NCBI GenBank assembly: GCA_026169195.1
Contig: JAPFEH010000081.1
Span: 1-45,955 of the forward strand
From: Dysosmobacter sp.
Lineage (GTDB): Bacteria > Bacillota > Clostridia > Oscillospirales > Oscillospiraceae
Direction: 5' to 3'
Length of the DNA stretch: 45,955 nucleotides
The notes beneath the pieces are model-generated. The model was not told the DNA's origin. It did not search any database and worked only from the letters and a program-made list of their open reading frames with translations. Numbering within the stretch: the stretch's first letter is position 1; the number at the start of each line of letters is the position of its first letter. The position numbers were made by a program, and so were the translations under genes. Positions 34,575 through 42,654 of this stretch are shown here, in pieces.

Positions 34575-34607
34575 GAAATCACCTCGCACATACTTACACA
34601 GTTTGAT

Positions 34608-34637
34608 AGTATAGCACAAAGGTCCGCCTCTGTCCAA
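34608..34637 (-). promoter_or_regulatory. Promoter of the TagA-tmk pair
   Basis: Minus strand: TTGGAC (34637-34632), 18-base spacer, TATACT (34613-34608), 34 bases upstream of the start. Confidence 0.65.
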
Positions 34638-34670
34638 TCCAAATTGTAAACAAATCCCGTCTCCAAAAGA

Positions 34671-34705
34671 AAAAACGGGAGAGACATTGTGTCTCTCCCG
34701 TTTTT
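34671..34705 (-). terminator. Terminator of the giant SLH protein gene
   Basis: A 16-base perfect inverted repeat AAAAACGGGAGAGACA / TGTCTCTCCCGTTTTT with a 3-base loop, 11 bases after the stop codon. Confidence 0.94.
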
Positions 34706-34715
34706 GGGGGGATTC

Positions 34716-37700
34716 TTACAGAACGTTGCCGCAGAACCGGTACAGGATCACCGCGAACTGAGCACGATTGGCGGTGCCGGCGGGGTTCAGAGTCCCCTGC
34801 GCCGTGCCGCCCACGATCTCGTTCTTCACAGACCATGCCATGGCTTCCTTGGCGTAGTCCGCCACAGAAGCGTGGTCGGGGAAGGCGGTCAGATCCGCGG
34901 AGCCGGTGACGTCATAGCCCATCAGCTTGGCGTAGCGATACAGGATCGCCACCATCTGCTGGCGGGTCAGGGCGCCGCCGGGGTTGCTGCCGTCGGATAC
35001 GCCGTTCTCCACGGCCCACTTGCGGGCTGCGGTCATGTCAGCAGGCTGCTCGCCGGCCAGACGGGCCAGCACCATCCACAGCTGCTGACGGGTCACGGTG
35101 CGGCCGGGGGCAAACTGGTCGGCGCTGACGCCGTTCATGTAGCCCTTGCCGTAAGCCCACGTGATCTCCTTCACGGCCCAGAAATCTTCGGGGATGTCCG
35201 CGAAGGGCAGCGTCTCTTCCTTCTCGGCAGTGAAGGTGGCCTCCACGGTCACATCGGAGGCGGGCATGGTGAAGGTAAACTTGGTGTCGCTCTTGGACTT
35301 GACCTTCACGGTGTCGCCGTCCTTGTCGGTGACGGTCAGCTCGTCCAGAACGTAACCCTTGTCGGGATCCACGGTGATGGTGATGGTGTCACCCTTGTCC
35401 GCCCACTTGGAGCTGACCTTGACCTCGCCGTGCTTACCGCTGTCCACCTTCACGGTGTAACGGCCGCTGGAACTGCTGGAACCGCTGGAGGAGGAACCGC
35501 CGCCCACATAGGTCACGGTGTAGGTGCCGTCCTTCTCGCTGACGCTGTACCGATAACCGGCTTCAATCTTTCCGGTAAAGTTTACGCCAGCTGCCTTTTC
35601 CAGCTTGAAGCTGATCTCCCAGCTGATGGTAACGGTCTCATTGCAGTCCTTCAGCAGTTTGATGGTATCGTTGTCCTTTGCCGCATCGATGGCAGCTTTC
35701 AGCGTCGGATAGCCGATCTCACCGATCTCAGCCACTGCCTCATTGGCGGTGGAGAAGGTGAAGGGGCTGAAGCCATGATGAGAGGTAAAGGTGATTGTGC
35801 CATCAGCTGCAGCCGTTGCCTTGTAGAAGTAAGTGCCCTTGGAAGCATCGTGCTTGATGAACACAGCCTTATCACCGAATGTCGCTTCCGGCAGCTGGAC
35901 CGTGACCACAGTCGGACCACTTATGGTAAGCTCCTCAGGGTTTCCGTACGTCACCGCGTTTTTCTGATCGCCCTCGAGAACGATACCGTCGCCGGTCTTG
36001 GCGGTCGAAGCCACCAGCTGGACCTTGGGGGTAATGTCCATCGTGACGGAAACATTTTCACCGGTCTTTTCATAGCCGGTCGTCACGATGTCCAGATAAG
36101 CCTGCGTGTAAACAATAATGTCATCCTTCTTATCTTCTCCCAGTACCTTCACAGCCGCATCAACAGCCGCGGTCTTTTCGCCATCACTGACGGCAACCTT
36201 GGCGGCTTCTGCGCCCAGCGCAGGGACTTCCACAGACTTGGCGGCCGCTTCGATTGCTTGCTTCGTAGCCTCGTCATCGATTTGGATCTCGGTCGTGACC
36301 TCCGGCTCCTTGACAGCGGGCTTCACAGGGGTCTCATCCTCTGCTGCCACTACCTTGTAGATGTAACGAGCGTCATCATTCGATACTGCGGCATAACCGT
36401 CCGCCACATAAGCGCCGGGGTCGGAGGTGAAGTAGCCGGCAGAGATGCTTACATCCGCAGCTTCGTTAGCCGGATTAAAATACGGATTTTGTGTACCAAC
36501 TTTGAATGTGCCATTGACATAGGGAACAGCGCCGTTATTCCCCTGCTGAATCTTTACAATTGGCTTATTGGTAACATTTGCACCATATTGCACAGCCTGA
36601 ATCTCGCCCTCAATGGTTCCACCGCTGATCGTTGTGGTGGCATTGGTACTATTATATGTCCACGTAGTAATCTCACCGGTCAGATGGCCACCGGAAATGT
36701 TGGCTGTTGCCCAGTTCTGAACGGCCTGCGTCTTGGAGCTGATCGTGCCGCCGGTGATATTCAACACACCGCCATATTCGTCATTCTTGACAGCAATAAA
36801 GTTATCCTGAGCGATGACACCGCCCTCAATGTTCAGTACTGCGTTGCTGCCAGATGTAACGGCACTGGCGATCAGGGAAGAACCAGCCCAATCAGGCGGC
36901 AGCTTACCGGAGCCATTGGTTACCGTACCAGCTTGAATCGTCATGGTACCTTCATTTTGAATGGTATAATAGCTACCAGTCTCTTTGGTATCCTCACGCT
37001 TGATGGTACCGGCATTGGTTCCGCTGCTGTCCTGAATCACCACAGTACCGTGATTGGTCAGCGCAGCTTTGCTCTTAACCGTACCGCCGTTCAGCGTCTT
37101 GCCGTTCAGGTCCAGCGTGATGGTCTTGCCTGCGCTGATGGTCACATTTTCACTGGTATCCTTTATCAGCTTTACGCTCTCGACATTTTCCGCATCCACG
37201 GCTTCCTGCAAGGTTAAATACTTGCCAGTGCTTCCGTCAGACAGGGTAGCCTCAGCCACAGCCGCGGCGTCCTTGGACACTACTTCATAAAAGTCGCCGT
37301 TTTTCACAGTGACATAGCCCGCTGCGCAGAAGTTCGTATCTTTTCCCTCTGCCAGACAGTCAGCCGGATTAAACTTCTTGAAGGTACCGCCGCTGACCAC
37401 AATGGACGCAGTTTCATTCTCGTAATTCTCATCAAGGCAATTCAGCGTATAGCGTTCTCCATCTGCGCCGCTTTCCTTCTGCTGAATGGAGAAGGAGCCA
37501 CCCTTTACTGTCAGTTCGCCCGTGTGGACATACACTGCGGAAATGTTTCCAACAAATGTGCCGTTCTCAATTGTACACTTAGCACCCTCGGCGCTGAGGT
37601 CAATCGCGTAGCAGTCATTTTCCTTGGCATGAATCGTTCCGTTTCCGGTGATGGTCAGGTTGCCCTTCTCCCCCACGCGGATGTGGGACCAAGCTCCGCC

Positions 37701-39059
37701 ATCGCCACCCCAAATGTCTTTTGTATTGGTGGTGGTCTTGCCATTCAGGTTCAGCGTAATGGTCTTGTTTGCCACCGTAACGCAGGCGTCCAGAACGACA
37801 TTGTCCAGAAGCTTCACGGTACCGCCGTCCACCGCCGCATCCACAGCATCTTTCAGGGTTGCATACTTTTTTGTCCCCTCTGCAGTGGTAGCTTCGGCAA
37901 CGGCTACCTCATCCAGCCTGCCGACCTCGCCGTTGGCATTCTGCACATAGCCCTCTGCCAGATACTTTTCATCGATCTTGCTGGAGAATGTACCGCCGGA
38001 AATGGCAATTTCCCGCTTAACATCCGCAGCTTCGCCCTTTTTAATAAACATCTGGACAGCCAGACTGTTCTTACTCTCAAAGGTTCCGCCGGTGATCGCC
38101 ACACTGATATCACGGTCATTATAGCCGCTTTCTACATAGATCGCATCGCCAGTTGTAACAAGATCACCAGATCCCTGATAGTACTCTTCCGGAACAACCT
38201 TTTCCCCGTATCCGGTAATTTTTGTTTGATTGCCGCCGATCTCCACGGAGCCACCCTTGATTGTTACTCCGGTCGGTGCTGTGATATCGCTATTTTCGAT
38301 CACCAGCTTACCGCTCTTCGGCGGGAAGTAGATTGCCAACGTTCCGGATTTGATCGTGGAATTTCTGACCGTCAGATTGTTGTCTGTATTATTACCCTGT
38401 ACACCCAGCGTCTGATCGGTCACCTCCATCGTCACACCATCCAATGTTACATTGACATGATCGTAGCCTTTATTCTCTACTTTGTTGTGATAAACATACA
38501 GACCGTATGTCTCTTTTCCTGTTCCCTTGATGGTGCCATTGACGATCTGTAAGTCCAGATCGCCAGCCTTTATCATAATAACATCGTACTGATTGCTACA
38601 GGTGTACGTACAGTTATTCAGATTCAGCAAATACTTGCCGCTCTGGTCAAATGTCACCGCATCGGCGGTTTTGATATTATCCAGCAGCTTGATTTCTGCG
38701 CGTTCGCCCCCTTTAGCTGCTTCCTCAGCGGCATCAATAGCCTGTTGCAGCGTCTCAAACTGCTGCCCATTGACCTCCGCCACCTTTGTCGCGTTTGCCA
38801 CGGGGGCTGCTTCCGTCAGAAGCGCGGCGGGAATACTCTCCCCATTCTCCGCAGGAGTCTCCGGTGCGGTCTCCTCCGTCGGAGTTTCCGTCTGTTCCGG
38901 TGTCTCCGGTGCCGGGGTCTCCGGCGTTTGGTTCTGCGTCTCTTCTACGGAATTCTGAGTCTCATCGACCGGTTCTTCCGCAAACGCGCCTACAGTCATC
39001 ACGCTCATGGTCATGACTACCGCCAGAAACAGAGCCAATAATTTTTTGCCTGTTTTCAT
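34716..39059 (-). CDS. Giant modular SLH-domain surface protein
   Basis: 1447 residues. The signal peptide is MKTGKKLLALFLAVVMTMSV, cleaved near AFA-E. A Pro/Thr/Glu-rich stalk (about 28-75) follows. Four related modules open with VAE...TL..A.DAA...KLL: near 93, 386, 600 and 1109. Between them lie Gly/Thr/Ile-rich beta-helix-type turns (ISGGTF, ITGGTI, IEGGVI and the like), as in pectate-lyase-fold adhesins, but no lyase catalytic residues that I recognise. A Ser linker (GGGSSSSGSSSSSG, about 1183-1196) leads to an InlB-B/bacterial-repeat domain (about 1199-1275), then three SLH repeats to the end, the first with FADIPEDFWAVKEITWAYGK. It is probably a wall-anchored adhesin or surface-layer-associated protein. 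AAAGGAGAAG precedes ATG 39059. Confidence 0.9.
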   Translation of the reverse strand: MKTGKKLLALFLAVVMTMSVMTVGAFAEEPVDETQNSVEETQNQTPETPAPETPEQTETPTEETAPETPAENGESIPAALLTEAAPVANATKVAEVNGQQFETLQQAIDAAEEAAKGGERAEIKLLDNIKTADAVTFDQSGKYLLNLNNCTYTCSNQYDVIMIKAGDLDLQIVNGTIKGTGKETYGLYVYHNKVENKGYDHVNVTLDGVTMEVTDQTLGVQGNNTDNNLTVRNSTIKSGTLAIYFPPKSGKLVIENSDITAPTGVTIKGGSVEIGGNQTKITGYGEKVVPEEYYQGSGDLVTTGDAIYVESGYNDRDISVAITGGTFESKNSLAVQMFIKKGEAADVKREIAISGGTFSSKIDEKYLAEGYVQNANGEVGRLDEVAVAEATTAEGTKKYATLKDAVDAAVDGGTVKLLDNVVLDACVTVANKTITLNLNGKTTTNTKDIWGGDGGAWSHIRVGEKGNLTITGNGTIHAKENDCYAIDLSAEGAKCTIENGTFVGNISAVYVHTGELTVKGGSFSIQQKESGADGERYTLNCLDENYENETASIVVSGGTFKKFNPADCLAEGKDTNFCAAGYVTVKNGDFYEVVSKDAAAVAEATLSDGSTGKYLTLQEAVDAENVESVKLIKDTSENVTISAGKTITLDLNGKTLNGGTVKSKAALTNHGTVVIQDSSGTNAGTIKREDTKETGSYYTIQNEGTMTIQAGTVTNGSGKLPPDWAGSSLIASAVTSGSNAVLNIEGGVIAQDNFIAVKNDEYGGVLNITGGTISSKTQAVQNWATANISGGHLTGEITTWTYNSTNATTTISGGTIEGEIQAVQYGANVTNKPIVKIQQGNNGAVPYVNGTFKVGTQNPYFNPANEAADVSISAGYFTSDPGAYVADGYAAVSNDDARYIYKVVAAEDETPVKPAVKEPEVTTEIQIDDEATKQAIEAAAKSVEVPALGAEAAKVAVSDGEKTAAVDAAVKVLGEDKKDDIIVYTQAYLDIVTTGYEKTGENVSVTMDITPKVQLVASTAKTGDGIVLEGDQKNAVTYGNPEELTISGPTVVTVQLPEATFGDKAVFIKHDASKGTYFYKATAAADGTITFTSHHGFSPFTFSTANEAVAEIGEIGYPTLKAAIDAAKDNDTIKLLKDCNETVTISWEISFKLEKAAGVNFTGKIEAGYRYSVSEKDGTYTVTYVGGGSSSSGSSSSSGRYTVKVDSGKHGEVKVSSKWADKGDTITITVDPDKGYVLDELTVTDKDGDTVKVKSKSDTKFTFTMPASDVTVEATFTAEKEETLPFADIPEDFWAVKEITWAYGKGYMNGVSADQFAPGRTVTRQQLWMVLARLAGEQPADMTAARKWAVENGVSDGSNPGGALTRQQMVAILYRYAKLMGYDVTGSADLTAFPDHASVADYAKEAMAWSVKNEIVGGTAQGTLNPAGTANRAQFAVILYRFCGNVL

Positions 39060-39099
39060 GCTGTCTTCTCCTTTTCTTTGAAATCACTCAATCCACTTT

Positions 39100-39139
39100 C
39101 ATTTCCGTTGTACGGAAATGAGCACAGCGATCGCTGTGC
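39100..39139. promoter_or_regulatory. Two adjacent inverted repeats in the giant protein gene leader
   Basis: CATTTCCGT-TGT-ACGGAAATG (39100-39120) and the perfect 18-base palindrome GCACAGCGATCGCTGTGC (39122-39139) sit 41-80 bases upstream of the start codon. They could be operators or leader RNA hairpins. A/T-rich sequence beyond them (to 39215) may hold the promoter, but no clear -35/-10 pair stands out. Confidence 0.55.
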
Positions 39140-39222
39140 CTGTTTTGAGTATTTTTATTTTATTCTATCTTCCGGTAAAACGCAAGCTGAAAACCGGATA
39201 TTTTTTACATTTTTTACATAGA

Positions 39223-39248
39223 AACGGCGGGGCCGTCGCCCCGCCGTT
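39223..39248. terminator. Possible terminator after the LysO C-part gene
   Basis: A 10-bp perfect G+C-rich stem AACGGCGGGG / CCCCGCCGTT with a 6-base loop, 7 bases after the stop. There is no good T-run on either side, so the call is tentative. Confidence 0.5.
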
Positions 39249-39254
39249 CCCCGA

Positions 39255-39857
39255 TCACACCATTTTCAAGCATGCGGAAATCAAAACCGGTACCATCATC
39301 GAGCAGATGATCCCGTTGAACACAGACATCACTACCGTTTCCTCATTGGTATATTTCAATATGATCGGCAAGGTCGTGTCTTCGCTGGTGGCTCCTGCCG
39401 AAGCAATGCACGCAAAGGAATTAAAACGGGTGGCGAGAAACGGGATCACCATGAAGGAAGCGATTTCCCGCATCAGATTGCTCAAAAAAGCAATGCTCCC
39501 CATCTGCGCATTGGCAAGACTGCCGATGGTCACTCCCGCCAGACTATACCAGCCCAGCCCGCTGGTGATGGCAGTCCCATATCCAACAGGAATGTCCAGA
39601 ATCAGCGAGCACACCACTCCCCCGACAAAGGAGCCGACAATAATTCCAATCGGAATCACAAATATTTTGAAGTGGTATTCCTTTATTTTTGAAAAAATGC
39701 CCCTCTGCGTTCCGATGCTGATTCCAATGAAGAACATCAACAGATATAAAATGAGATCGCTATGCCGGCTCACAACATCGATCAGGCCCCATTCAGCGCC
39801 GGACAGGCCATACAGCAAACCGAGCACCAAGGCGCAGATCATACACAAGACCATCAT
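39255..39857 (-). CDS. LysO-family exporter, C-terminal part as a separate protein
   Basis: 200 residues, about five to six membrane helices. It matches the larger C-terminal half of E. coli LysO (YbjE, lysine exporter), with LMFFIGISIGTQRGIF, then GLGWYSLAGVTIGSL and GATSEDTTLPIILKYTNEE. It starts at 39857 immediately after the stop of the N-terminal part, whose last codons form the ribosome site (GGGGGAG). Both parts are needed to make one transporter in the family. Lysine as substrate is inferred from family. Confidence 0.87.
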   Translation of the reverse strand: MMVLCMICALVLGLLYGLSGAEWGLIDVVSRHSDLILYLLMFFIGISIGTQRGIFSKIKEYHFKIFVIPIGIIVGSFVGGVVCSLILDIPVGYGTAITSGLGWYSLAGVTIGSLANAQMGSIAFLSNLMREIASFMVIPFLATRFNSFACIASAGATSEDTTLPIILKYTNEETVVMSVFNGIICSMMVPVLISACLKMV

Positions 39858-40148
39858 TCACTCCCCCGCCCTTTCCTGACCGGTCTCTTTTTTCGTCATT
39901 TTTCTTGTCAAAAGGTAAACGATTACAACAGAAAGGGCCGTCGGCACCAAGAAAAACAGCAAGCTGGAGAAGCCGAGTGCAGATAACTCGTCCAAAAAGT
40001 TCTCATTTCCGCCCAAGGTCACTCCCATGGAAAAAATCAGCAAAACCGTACACATAACGGAGATCGTTTCACTTGCTTTCTTGATACGAGGCGTTAAAAA
40101 AAGACGTCCAACAAGAATCCCCAGACACATGATGATTATGACATCCAT
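39858..40148 (-). CDS. LysO-family exporter, N-terminal part as a separate protein (DUF340)
   Basis: 96 residues from MDVIIIMCLGILVGRLFLTP, three membrane helices, then a basic tail (TRKMTKKETGQERAGE). It corresponds to the N-terminal DUF340-like third of LysO (LLIFSMGVTLGGNENFLDEL). GAGAGGGAG precedes ATG 40148. The stop TGA is directly followed by the ATG of the C-terminal part. The intact ribosome site, basic tail and clean junction look like a true two-gene form rather than a recent frameshift. Confidence 0.82.
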   Translation of the reverse strand: MDVIIIMCLGILVGRLFLTPRIKKASETISVMCTVLLIFSMGVTLGGNENFLDELSALGFSSLLFFLVPTALSVVIVYLLTRKMTKKETGQERAGE

Positions 40149-40208
40149 CGCTGCTGCTCCCTCTCTATTGATCAAATTCATCCCAAATCCAATCGGCTCT
40201 CATTTTTC

Positions 40209-40237
40209 TTGCTCCGTGTTCGCTTCCATGGTATACT
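40209..40237 (+). promoter_or_regulatory. Promoter of the glycosylase-HAD-transglutaminase operon
   Basis: TTGCTC (40209-40214), 17-base spacer, TATACT (40232-40237), about 68 bases before the first start codon. Confidence 0.7.
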
Positions 40238-40305
40238 GATTGAACACCCTTCGCGCGGCAGCAAAAAAGCCGCAATAGATTGAAGTGTAGCACAGAGGTA
40301 AAAAA

Positions 40306-40926
40306 ATGGCAAGGCTTTCTCTTGAATTCTATATGGGCGATACCGTGGAAACCGCCCGTGCTCTGCTGGGAAAATATCTGGTGCGCCGCCTGCCGGACGG
40401 CTCCGTGCTGGCGGGGCGGCTGACAGAAACCGAAGCCTATGTGGGACGGTGCGACAAGGCCTGTCATGCATACAACTACCGCCGCACCAGCCGCACAGAA
40501 ATCCTGTTCGGCCCCCCGGGACGGGCTTATATTTACCTGATTTACGGCATGTATCACTGCATGAATGTGGTGACAGAGCCGGAGGGCGAGCCTGCCGCCG
40601 TGCTGCTGCGGGCAATGGAGCCTATCGCCGGCATAGAGACCATCCGTACCCTGCGGTTCGGGGACAAGCCCCTGACCCCGTACCGCCGCAGGAATTTCAT
40701 GAACGGCCCCGGCAAGATCTGCAAGGGGCTGTCCCTCACCACGGCAGAAAACGGGCTGGACCTGACGGGAGACGTCCTGTATCTCTGCGACGACCCCGCG
40801 GATTTCGGCGCGCAGCCCCGAAGCACACCGCGGGAGCGGATCTGCTCCGGCCCCCGCATCGGCATCGACTACGCTCAGGAGGCTCAGGAATTCCCTTGGC
40901 GCTTCTGGCTGGAACGGGAGGAATGA
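40306..40926 (+). CDS. DNA-3-methyladenine glycosylase (AAG/MPG type)
   Basis: 206 residues. It excises alkylated purines such as 3-methyladenine and hypoxanthine. The conserved opening LARALLGKYLVRR (here ARALLGKYLVRR), the catalytic-region ETEAYVGRCDKACHAYN, TEILFGPPGRAYIYLIYGMY, NFMNGPGKICKGLSL and late GPRIGIDYAQEA are all family motifs. GAGGT precedes ATG 40306. It is first of three plus-strand genes. Confidence 0.94.
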   Translation: MARLSLEFYMGDTVETARALLGKYLVRRLPDGSVLAGRLTETEAYVGRCDKACHAYNYRRTSRTEILFGPPGRAYIYLIYGMYHCMNVVTEPEGEPAAVLLRAMEPIAGIETIRTLRFGDKPLTPYRRRNFMNGPGKICKGLSLTTAENGLDLTGDVLYLCDDPADFGAQPRSTPRERICSGPRIGIDYAQEAQEFPWRFWLEREE

Positions 40927-40928
40927 CC

Positions 40929-41582
40929 ATGTTTTTCTTTGATCTGGACGGGACCCTGATCGACTCCAACGGCATCTGGAAACAGGTGGATCAGGACTTT
41001 CTCGCCCGCCGCGGGATCCCCTATTCCCGCGCATATTATGAAGGGGTGGCACACACCGCCCTGCCTATGGCGGCGGAATTCACCAAAAGCTTCTGCCATC
41101 TGGAGGAATCCTGCGAGGAGATCATCGCCGAGTGGATGGAGCTGTCCCGCGACCAGTACGCCCATGTGGCTCTCAAGCCCGGTGTGCGGGCATATCTCAA
41201 GCAGTGCAAAGCCGAAGGCCGGAGAATGGCAGTGGTGACCTCCAGCGTACCGGAGCACTGCTTTACCGCCCTGAAAAAGCTGGAGCTGGAAAAGTATTTC
41301 GAAAACGTCACCTTTGCCCAGCAAGCGGGGATGCACAAGCGGGACGCCCGCGTCTGGCTCACCGCCGCAGAAAAAAACGGCGTCCGGCCGGAGGACTGTA
41401 CCGTATTTGACGACAGTCTGGCCGCCTGTCTGGGAGCCAGAGCCGCCAGAATGCGGGTCATTGGCGTTCACGATGATTTTTTCAATCGGGATGCGGCGGA
41501 AATGCGGGCGTTTTGCGACGTATACATTGAGAGCTTTGAAGAGTTGCTGTATCCGCCGGCGCAAAAAGCCCGCAGGAAATAA
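40929..41582 (+). CDS. HAD-superfamily phosphatase
   Basis: 217 residues from MFFFDLDGTLIDSNGIWKQV. Motif I is FDLDGTL with the nucleophile and acid aspartates, motif II is VVTSSVP, a Lys follows in the mid-region, and motif IV is TVFDDSLAACLGARAARM. The cap is helical, as in beta-phosphoglucomutase or phosphoglycolate phosphatase relatives. The natural substrate is unknown. The start at 40929 follows GGAGG at good spacing and overlaps nothing; ATG 40923 is less well placed. Confidence 0.88.
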   Translation: MFFFDLDGTLIDSNGIWKQVDQDFLARRGIPYSRAYYEGVAHTALPMAAEFTKSFCHLEESCEEIIAEWMELSRDQYAHVALKPGVRAYLKQCKAEGRRMAVVTSSVPEHCFTALKKLELEKYFENVTFAQQAGMHKRDARVWLTAAEKNGVRPEDCTVFDDSLAACLGARAARMRVIGVHDDFFNRDAAEMRAFCDVYIESFEELLYPPAQKARRK

Positions 41583-41585
41583 GCG

Positions 41586-42611
41586 ATGGAAGCCTATTAT
41601 TATCAGCAGATGCCAAAGCTCCGGCAGGCGGCTTACCACGCAATGAAATCCGGTATCACAGCCCTCTCCCCCGCCTTTTCCGTTCCCATGCTGGACAAGC
41701 AGGCCCTCTCCGACATTTTCTTTCAGCTGCGTTTGGACTGCCCTGAGATTTTTTATGTCACAGGCTTTTCCTACCGGTTCTATCCCGGCGCTGCCCACGC
41801 GGAGCTGATTCCGGAGTACCTCTTTGAAAAGGGAAAGATCCGCGAGCATCAGAAAGCTCTGTCTGCCCGCGTGGAAAAGCTGGCGCGTCCCGCTTTGTCC
41901 ATGTCTCCCGCGGAAAAAGAACGCTACATCCACGATTTTATCTGTCAAAATGTCCGGTATGACAAGCTGAAAAAGCCGTATTCCCATGAGATCATCGGGC
42001 CGCTGGGGCAGGGCGTCGGCGTCTGTGAAGGCATTGCCAAGTCTGTAAAAATCCTCTGCGACCGGCTGGGTCTGCGGTGCATCATCGCCATCTCCGAAGC
42101 AAATCCGGCGCTGGGGATCCAATACCGCCACGCATGGAACATCCTGCAGATCGACGGTCAATATGTCCATCTGGATGCTACCTTTGACCTTTCCCTGAGC
42201 CAAAACGGGGTGATCCGCTATGACTATTTCAATCTGGATGACACCCGCCTGTTTCGGGATCATCAGCCGGTGATCGCTCCCGTCCCCGCCTGCACCGCCA
42301 AAGACCGGTTTTATTATCGGGAGCAAAAGCTCTCCTTCACCAGAATCGAAGATGTCTGCAAGCGGGCACAGATGCCTGTCCGCAAAGGGCTTCCCTTCGT
42401 GTTCCACTGGCGGGGAGGCCCCCTGACCCGTGAGGTTTTAACGGAACTGGTACAGGCTTTGGAGGAGACTGCACGCGGAAAGGGAAAGCACGCGCTGGTC
42501 TCTTACAATATGCCGCAGGCAGTGCTGTGCGTCCGCTTCCCCACCGAACTTCCCACACAAGGCCCCACCGCTGAAGATGCCAATGAAGGCGAGCTTTCCT
42601 CCGACGAATAA
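41586..42611 (+). CDS. Transglutaminase-like domain protein
   Basis: 341 residues. A transglutaminase/protease core has its Cys in GVGVCEGIAKSVKILCDRLG, His in YRHAWNILQIDGQYVHLDAT and Asp in the same block (LDATFDLS), the expected Cys-His-Asp triad. No signal peptide is apparent, which is odd for a family often found outside the cell. The C-terminal third is unassigned. It starts three bases after the HAD stop and ends at a strong terminator. Enzyme activity is likely from the triad but the target is unknown. Confidence 0.85.
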   Translation: MEAYYYQQMPKLRQAAYHAMKSGITALSPAFSVPMLDKQALSDIFFQLRLDCPEIFYVTGFSYRFYPGAAHAELIPEYLFEKGKIREHQKALSARVEKLARPALSMSPAEKERYIHDFICQNVRYDKLKKPYSHEIIGPLGQGVGVCEGIAKSVKILCDRLGLRCIIAISEANPALGIQYRHAWNILQIDGQYVHLDATFDLSLSQNGVIRYDYFNLDDTRLFRDHQPVIAPVPACTAKDRFYYREQKLSFTRIEDVCKRAQMPVRKGLPFVFHWRGGPLTREVLTELVQALEETARGKGKHALVSYNMPQAVLCVRFPTELPTQGPTAEDANEGELSSDE

Positions 42612-42614
42612 GAA

Positions 42615-42652
42615 AATCCGTCCGAAGCGCAACGAACCGCTTCGGACGGATT
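42615..42652. terminator. Bidirectional terminator between transglutaminase and pcrA genes
   Basis: A 15-base perfect inverted repeat AATCCGTCCGAAGCG / CGCTTCGGACGGATT with an 8-base loop, then TCTTTATT on the plus side. Confidence 0.92.
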
Positions 42653-42654
42653 CT

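Noticed and set aside
34689-37217. 842-residue open frame on the plus strand, antisense to the giant SLH protein
   Set aside because: It mirrors the codon bias of the real minus-strand gene, which has a signal peptide, SLH repeats, ribosome site and terminator. The antisense frame shows no recognisable domain.
40149-40305. Lysine riboswitch before the LysO genes
   Set aside because: The gap is too short and shows no lysine-element conserved core; only ordinary promoter-like sequence is visible.
40449-40928. N-terminal extension of the HAD protein into the glycosylase gene
   Set aside because: The extension is out of frame with a well-supported glycosylase, and HAD motif I starts right at 40929 after a good ribosome site.
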